In this document: one piece after another, positions 53,101-62,100 of the stretch
Layout: each line of letters opens with the position of its first letter
Position numbering within the stretch: position 1 is the first letter of the stretch
Assembly: GCA_027627225.1 (NCBI GenBank)
Contig: CM051032.1
Span: 63,537,637-63,601,636, forward strand
Direction of reading: 5' to 3'
DNA from: Congeria kusceri
Lineage: Eukaryota > Mollusca > Bivalvia > Myida > Dreissenidae
DNA: 64,000 nt
Notes under the pieces: generated by a model
Databases searched by the model: none
What the model saw: the letters and a program-made list of their open reading frames with translations, nothing else
What the model was told of the DNA's origin: nothing
Position numbers and translations under genes: made by a program

Positions 53101-56100
53101 AATAAAACAAATTTTGCATGTACGTGTAACAAATCATTACATTTAGTAACATCCAAATAATGGTCTACTGAAATAATAACAATATACATCATAAAGTTAT
53201 TTTATCTGTAAAATATATGTACCGTTAAAATGAAAATAAAATTAATGCAAACTTGAAATGTAACTGCTAAAATCATTTCATTCTGCATGTTCAGCATTGG
53301 ACCACCCAGAATGCAATACAATGGACATTTCCTTAATAAGTCCTAATGGCCCAGAGAGTCTCCTAACCATGATATCGAGTTAAAATGTGTTTTACTTCTT
53401 GGAGTTATTTTATAATATTACAAAATGTTTTCCCATTGTTTGATATGCTTTCTAAAACTAAAAGATTGGGATGAAACTTTCAGACCATGCACACTGTTAA
53501 CAAAAAACAATTCAAATAACCAGATTGCTTTTAATCTGGTTTACCTTGTTAAATTTTGGTTAAATATACTTTCAGCAAAGTAGTTTATGCCATCGTCTAC
53601 ACTGTCCAGTTTGGATCTAACGTCGTGAGTCCAATCGTTATGCAGCCGCCGTCAACTAAAGACCTCAGAGCCAACATCCATGTTGTGACTCCCGGGAAAT
53701 ATGGCATATCCAGAAACTATACCATCCATACAGAAGAGCCAGCTCATGCCTTGTATCGGTATGGTTTTCAATAAGGAAAATTAACAATATAAGAACTTTA
53801 TAATTATAACACACTATTGTGTGAAGTTGGAATAAGACGTCAAACCTGCATACATGTATATAACTGCATAAGTAAAATTGATTTTACCATCAAATTGTAT
53901 ACTTGTGTGCGTTTTCACAAAAAAATTGAACTGTGTCCATGCGTGCATGAACACAGTTTATAAATACAGCTATTTATACCAAAAGTATTGACAGAATATA
54001 AAAAACATACATAAACAACATGAAATACTCAGTTTTATATGAAAAAAGAACAAAAATCACGTCCATTTTATGTTGGATGTCTTATTCTAACTTCACATAA
54101 TACAGTGTTTTATGTTTAGCTGGAAGTCACAAAAAGATTAATATTCTAACACAACTTACAAAACACTCAATATACCTTTATTTTTCCATAAATGCTTGAT
54201 ATTTTGTATCAAAAGACACCACTAGAAGAAACAAATCATTGGTATCGATTAATATAACCAATATTTTAGTTTATTATTAACAAACTTGCAGATTACTACT
54301 ATGTATACTGAAGGTAATACTCTCGTTTCTCTGACGACATTACACAATTGGCAGATCAGCTTTGTTAGACGCATGGTTTATGGCATACTGTAGGCATACT
54401 TATATAAGCACGGCCAAATTTCAGCGTTCTTACGCTATTTTTCAAAATGCGAAATATTAGTGTGTAGATGCATAAGCGCTCATGTTGTACCACTAAAATA
54501 TCGTATTAGCACCCAATGCCAAGTTGTTTAAAATTTTAATTATTAGTTTAACTAACCATGGTTAAAGATTATGCTGTTTTTGTACAGTGATAAATGTATC
54601 GAGGGAATTTAAATCCATGTACGTTATAAAATAAACCATGGTTATTTTTAAGCAATGGTTAAATATTTGAACAACTGACAAATAAACGAAACAGAGTCCA
54701 TGCTTTTTTTTTTTTACTTTATTATTTACAAAAACAAAAAACAATTACATTAGTTTAAACGAAACAAAATCCAGTAATTGCATTTACATGTACCTGAATT
54801 CATCATAACGCTAAAAGCCCTACTAAAAGTACAGCGCCAAAATAAGTAAGCCTACAGTATATGAACTTCTTTATTAGTTATTTATTTTTGAGTGTTATTG
54901 TACTTTTATTATCCCTTTACTTTTCTGAATTCATTAATTGTAACTTTATTGTTTCTTTCAGGACAAGGCTCAGTCGGCAGATCCAGTTTGTTGGGCGCAT
55001 GGTTTAAGACATACTCTTTATTGTATATTATTGTTTCTTTCAGGACAAGGCTCTGTTGACAGATCCAGTTTGTTGGGCGCATGGTTTAAGACATACTCTT
55101 TATCGTATATTATTGTTTCTTTCAGGAAAAGGCTCTGTTGGCAGATCAGTTTTGTTGAACGCATGCTTAATGCATATATGAACTCCATAATTTATTATAT
55201 GAGGCGCGTCGTGAGAAACCGGTCTTGATGCATGTGCGTAAAGTGTCGTCCTGGATTAGCCTGTGCAGTCTGCAGAGGCTAATCCGGGACGGCACTTTCT
55301 GCTTTTATGGTATTTTCTGTTTCAAGGAAGTCTTTTCTAACCCTAAATCCACTTTAGGCGGAAAGTGCCATCCCGGATTAGCCGGTGTGGACCGCATAGG
55401 CTAATCCGGGACGACACTTGACGCACATGCATTAAGTATGGTTTTCCCTCGACGCGCCTCATATTTTTTCTGACTGTTTACGTGCTGTTCTTGTTCTCTC
55501 AGGTCGAGGCAGAGTTCGCAGATCAGTCTTGATGGACATTGATGTTAACAAATTGATCAGATGTTCGTCGGATTTGCCGTACCTTAAAATCGTAAATCGC
55601 ATCAGATATTTTTAAATGAAGTTTTCATCAACAAGTTTTATTTTACGTTAAACGCCAACTTCGTGGTGTACCCAAATCATAGCAAGCATTTGGTACTGAT
55701 ATAGACATGAATAAGGTACTTTGCAGGGGGGGGGGTGGCGGGGGGGGGGGGGACTGGTTAAAGTCCAGAGCACATAATTTATAACCCAGACCTCACCAAC
55801 AGCCAGTCTGGCACAGCTGCCAGGGGTATTTCAACTCCACTGCAATTTCTTATCATGTTTTATCAAACTTGTGAAAACACAAGGAGATGTTTGTCAGCAT
55901 TCATTGCCTAATTAAAGATGATTGCTAGCAAGCTCTGGTAATATCAGCAGTTAAATAACAGTTAATTAAAGGATTATCTTGTTGATAAAGGTGTGTGAAA
56001 TTGGATGTCTGGATTATGTCAAATGGACTGATAATCGGGTATGTTTACATTTCTGAGAGTTTTGTCCAGTGGTTTGTCCTTGATTTCTTACTTCTAATAT

Positions 56101-59100
56101 CCACACATATAAGTTGTTTCTGACATGTCCATTTTATAAATTCAATGTATCTGTTTGGTGTACATTTTGTTCAGCCTTTATATATTAAGGTACATTTAAC
56201 AGGGCAAGCCAAGTCATTATGTTAATTATTAGTTTCAGTTTATTTATGGATATATTTTGTTAACATCTTGTAGATAGTTTAAGAGTGTATGTTTAAATAA
56301 AAATAATTATCCAAGTTTACTGCAATGAACAATAAAGATAAATGTTAAATTAAAAATCTAAATATACTAATGCTTTTGTTAATGCCATAATGCAATTAAT
56401 ATACAGCACAGTGAAGTATAATTTTATAACAATTAAAACAGTAAGATATAACAATTCCCTGACCTGGAAACACGCAACGATGTTGGGAGTCGATTTAAAA
56501 AATTGGCTAAAGAAAAATAAGAGCCAGTGTGAGTCCTGGTTTACGGTTTAAAATGGTGGCGTCCAGTTGTTTCGTCGTGTCATTTAAAGATACAGATCTT
56601 ATACTAGTCATTCCTAAATAGTTTTGTGTTTATTGTATGACATTTCATATTCATGTTATTAAACTGTCGGTAGTGAATGACTTGGTGTATCAAATATCTA
56701 TTTTGATAATGACAATTGCCTTGTATACGGTCTACTTTCTTCTATATGGCTATTTAGTATTGACTGCCGCGTGTTAATTTAATAGCAGAATCACTATTGA
56801 AGACTTGTTGCACAAAACCCTTTGCAGGACATGGTCGAAGAAGAAATGGAGAAATTAGTTGCTTAGTTTATTACATATATATTGATTTTGACAACAATTT
56901 ATGGAACAGTGCAGATGAAGAAGAAATTATTGACAAGATATCAAGTTATGATGGCGTTTGGGAGTAATTTTGAACACTATGGGCAATATAGGATTTTTTG
57001 TATTTTGCGCTTTTCGCTTGCCTCCGATTTTTATTAAAAATGGAATTTTTTTTTTTTATTTCGCTCGCTCGCTCCAATTTTTTGGGACAAAATCTGTAGA
57101 ACAACTGATCAATTTGTTGTGGCCTAATCTTACTTGAATTCTTTGCTTTCTTATGTTTGTTTGATTGTTATTTTATATTGTTTCTCTACGGGCAAGGCCA
57201 CAGTTGGCAGAACAACTTTGTTGGACGCTTGCTTAGTGTGAGGGCAGGGGCGTAGCTTCCGTTAGGCACTATAGGCACGTGCCTATAAATTTTTTGCAGA
57301 GATGAAAAATTTTAATATGGCAAAAATGCGATAAAAACTGGGGGGGATGGGGATGAGGAGATCTTTCTTGGCTGTGTTGATACATCGTTGTTGAACGAGT
57401 TGATTACGTCAATGTGAAATAAATTTCATGAAACACACGCTTATTTTACAATTTTTGTGTAGAATCGGGGTTAAGCTGATGTTAGTTGTTTTTAGCCACA
57501 TACCAGTGTAAACACTCCTGGCCCAAATTATCGCCTACAGCGTCAATTTGTAGATTCCGCCTATAGTGCCTATACATTCTTTTAACCCAAGCTATGCCCG
57601 TGTAGGGTGTATTATGAAATCAATAATGAGGCGCTTCGTTGGAAAACCGGACTTAATGCATGTGAGTTAAGTGTCGTCCTGGATTAGACTGTGCAGTTCG
57701 CACAGGATAATCCAGGACGTCACTTTCCGTTTTTATGGTATTTTACAGGCTAATCCGGGACGACACTACGCACATGCATTAAGACCGGTTTTCCCACGAC
57801 ACGCCTCTAATATATATATTTTTTTGCTGAATATTAGTTTACTGTTCTTATGTTCCACTTAGGGCAGATTAGCTTTGTTGGGTGCATGGTTTCGGGCATA
57901 TATGAACTCCTTTATTTATATATTTTTCTGAATGTTGATGTACTGTTCTTGTTATTGTCATAGTAAGACACAATTGGCAGATCAGCTTTTTTGGATGGGT
58001 GGTTTAGGATGTATTCGTTATTTTATTTGAGGCGTGTCGTGGGAAAACCGGACTTAATGGATGTGCATAAAGTGTCGTCCCATATTAACCTGTGCAGTTC
58101 GCACAGGCTAATCTGGGACGGCACTTTCCGCTTTTATGGTATTTTCTGTTTCAAGGAAGTCTCTTCTAAACATAAATCCACTGTAGGCGGAAAGTGCCGT
58201 CCTGGATTAGCCTGTGCTGACTGCATAGTCTAATCCGGGACAACACTTTACGCACATGCATCAAGACGGGTTTTATCACAACACGCCTCATTTTTGTGTG
58301 TGAATAATTTATATATTGCTCCTTTCAGGGTAAGACACAGTTGGCAGCTCAGTTTTGTTGGACACGTTGACATGCGGCAGGTGACGGAACTGATCACGCA
58401 GATCACAGCGGCTACTAGCAACAAAATAACTGGTAAACAGTTAGTCAAAGTGTATATTTATTCATGACAATTTTATTGTAATAGATTAATTATAAAATAA
58501 ATTATAAAACTGTTCATCAGCACTAATGCTTAACACTTAAAGTATATGATGCATACGTGATATCTGTGTTGAAAGTGGACATATATACTAGGCCGTTTTC
58601 TCATATATATTTTTGTCCAAACACTGTATTCTTCCCGCACATATTTGTAAATTTAAACATACGAAGAAAATATTTGCTCGAAATCAATATTAGATATTTT
58701 GTTTGTCACTTATCATGCTCGTAAATTACTATAGCTGTGTACCTCGCAATTACAGGATTCAGTTATGATATCGAGTACAACCGTGTGGTAGATAAATATG
58801 CTGTGAATGGGTGAGTCCTTTGAAAATTGCAGTTTTAATAAATATGAGGCATGTTGTGGGAAAACCGGGCTTAATGCATGTGCGTAAAGTGTCATACAGT
58901 TTAAGCCTGTGCAGTCTGCACAGGCTAATACGGGATAACACTTTCCGCCAACAGTGGATTTATGTTTAGAAGAGACTTCCTTGAAACAGAAAATACCATA
59001 AAAGCGGAAAGTGCTGTCCTGGATTAGCCTGTGCTGACTGAAGAGGCTAATCCAGGATGACACTTTACGCACATGCATTAAACCCGCTTTTCCCACGACA

Positions 59101-62100
59101 TGACTGAAATATAGTTTTAAAATGCTAACTTTAAATGATTGTTTTCTCTTTTATTGTGAATTACTTTCAACTCATAAATATGCCTAATTGTTGCACAGAC
59201 AATAGTGTTCGGATATTTTATAAGATACCAATTGAAATTAATCTTATTATTTACCATAATACCTATCACGCAGAGGAAATATTTGTGTACAAGTTTACTT
59301 TTTACAACCAGCGATGAAATCTCCACCCTGGTTCTGTTCGTACTCTATGCTGGGAGCAGCAACACCGTCCTTGACGCCCGTTCTCTCGGCCTGCCAACGC
59401 CTAGCGAGCTGATGTACTGGTTCCAACAGAGTGGGCATGGGGTGTTCTACGGCAACATGGACATATATCACATCTATACGTTCGGTATTAACGATGTGGT
59501 TCCAGTGGAACAGTTGCACCAATATCAGATTGATGGGTACCTTCTTGCGGATGACAGAGACAAAATTGCACAGATAATCAAGGATGCGTATATAACCAGT
59601 GATAGCAGTAAGTAATGGTGTTCTGACAAACCTTCTGACTTTTTATTATTTTGTCTTTAGTCTGTAGAATTCTTCATACCTTTAAACATGTTCATTTAAA
59701 AATTGAATAGTATTTTTCTTCATTTCATCGGTGTATGAACTGTCGGGAAAATTTTGCCTGATTTTCATAAACGCCGACTGCGTTTATCCATAAATTAGGC
59801 GTTATTTTCCAGACAGTTCATACACCGATGAAATCAAGAAAAATAATATGCAATTCTTATAATTACAACCAAAAGTGGATATAAACTTTATTTTTAACTG
59901 TCTAAGAGCCACAACTGACGTGTAGCCTCTGGCATAGGAATCCCTGTTTTAGTTTCGGTTTCATTTTCGTCGATCTCGTCAGACATTTCAAATCGCTGTG
60001 GATCATTTTGGAGTTGAAAAAATATTCAAATTTCGCAATATGCGTTAACAATTTCATCGTCTGCAACACTGTCAACTGATGAATAGGTTATTTTGTTCAT
60101 GAAAGATGGTGTGTACATTGTAAATGTTCACGCAATAAATGATCTCATTTCGGAAATAGCGAATGAAAGTAAACATCGTAAAGGTTAGCACAAAACAATG
60201 ACGTCATTTTGCAAATAAAGAATGAAAAAGAAGTATGGGCATATAAAGCATGAAAAAGTAGTACAGTCATGAATAATAAAGAGGTAATTTGGGGTATAAA
60301 TGACAGATCACGTGGGCGGATTATTCAATCAGAATGCAGCGTTTACGTGAAAATGCGTGAAAATGCAAAAAGTTGTAATTATCGTGTCATAGATGAGAGG
60401 TGCCAAACACATACTTTCCCTAATGAAGCTTTCATTTTGTCATATCATCATAACAATCAACAAATTTGTTTTTATCATCCATTTGCAGGTAATTCATCAT
60501 CCAGAATTTCTCGAGATGTTTCACATGGTATTAATCAGTGTTCATTGTTATGTTGCCATATCATTCACTGTTTCAAACATTACTATGTATATTACTTATA
60601 TACGACATACGTGTATGCATGCATATTCTGTAATATGTGTCATTTAAACTTTTTAACATCTTTCTGGACTTGTCACTTTTATGAAAATTCTTTGTAACAT
60701 CTGTCCAGTAATGGACAATTTTGTTTCATTTGAAGTTTTTGGGTGGTTTATAGTGAAATATCAGTGAAATAAAATTGGTAATTCACTGTTTTAAAACTGT
60801 GAAAATTACCAATTTGAGAATGGAACTACTTTTTCACCGGGAAGTCGGAAAAATACCAAAATCATTCATTTTTAAGCGTAAAATAAACATTAAATTTGGT
60901 GCTGAATCTGTCTGATCCATACTTTTTTCAAATTCCTTTAAATACCTCTGGTATGGTCAATATTTAGATCGACTATTCACCGAATAGCTATAATTATTAC
61001 TCACCCGTTTTTCGGCGTTGGCATCGGCGTAATGCTCTGGTTAAGGTTTGCGTGCAAAAAGCCCATATCTCTCTAACGACTCCAGATATTCAATTGATAC
61101 TAAACACATGTCTTCGGGGTCATTATTTGAGGTCACTGACCAAGGCCCATTAATCTGACCTGCAATTTAGCAGAATTACGACCCTTTTTGTACTTAGAAA
61201 ATAAGGTAAAAGTTTGCATGTAACAACTTCATGTCTCTATATCTGCTACAGATATTCAATTGAAACTTCACACATGCCTTCGGGGTTATTATGTTAGGTC
61301 ACTGACCAAGGCCCATAACTCTGGCCTGCAATTTAGCAGAATTATGCCCCTTTTTGTACTTAGAAATTCAGGTTAAAGTTGGCGTGCAACAACTCCATAT
61401 CTATTTAATTACTACAGATATTCAATTGAAACTTCACACATGTCTTTGGGGTCATTATGTAAGGTCACTGACCAATGCCCATAACTCTGACCTGCAATTT
61501 AGCAGAATTATGCCCCATTTTTTGTACTAAGAAATTTCAGGTTAAAGTTTGCGTGCAACAACTTCATATCTCTATATCTGCTACAGATATTTATTTAAAA
61601 CTTCACACATGTCTTCAAGGCTATTATATAAGGTCACTGGCCAAGGCACATAACTGTAACCAGCATTTTAGCAGAATTATGCCCCTTTTTGTAGTGATAA
61701 AGGCCAATACCTGTGACAAAGCGGTTGAATAGTCGACCTCTTGTCTTTTATATTATTTGTAACATATGGCTCATCTTGTTATATATTTTATATTCCATTT
61801 AACATCTGTTCAGTTATGGTCAACTGTGTTTCATATTATTTGTAGCAACTTATTTGTCATATACATTGTAATATTTCTCTGGGTAGGGTCAATTATTTGC
61901 GTATTATTTGTGACATCTTTCTGATCTAGTCTTATACATGTATTTCATATTAATTGTAGCATCTTTCTGATCTAGTCTTATATTTCATATTATGTGTAAC
62001 CATTTATGGTTTATGTTTTTCCATGTGTGGTTTATGTTGTTGCATATTTTTGTATCGTATGTCTGCTATGGTCATATCTGTCATATTCTTAGTGTCGTCT

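Larger units (their letters stand above)
54316..58010 (+). repeat. Dispersed, decayed copies of the 3' splice site and start of exon 48
   Basis: Exon 48 begins after CTCCTTTCAG with a sequence meaning 'aca-agTTGGCAGctCAGtTTTGTTGGacgC'. Related stretches stand at about 54345-54390, 54951-55010, 55033-55095, 55117-55170, 55490-55535, 57183-57235, 57853-57895 and 57955-58005. Most retain TTTCTTTCAG or a similar acceptor and GGCAGATCAGTTTTGTTGG. The three at 54951-55170 are tandem at about 83 bp. The copies lose frame soon after and none has the rest of exon 48, so they are taken as non-coding. Confidence 0.75.
53759..58328 (+). other. Intron 47 (4.6 kb) with decayed copies of exon 48
   Basis: Apart from the partial exon copies (54316-58010, separate entry) it holds palindromic repeats 9, 10 and 11, a G-run at 55725-55752 and a possible inverted-repeat element at 57246-57601. 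Region 53820-54300 and region 55760-56990 show nothing recognisable. Confidence 0.5.

Noticed and set aside
61475..61732. ORF of 85 codons
   Set aside because: Falls entirely in the four-copy tandem repeat at 61000-61735.
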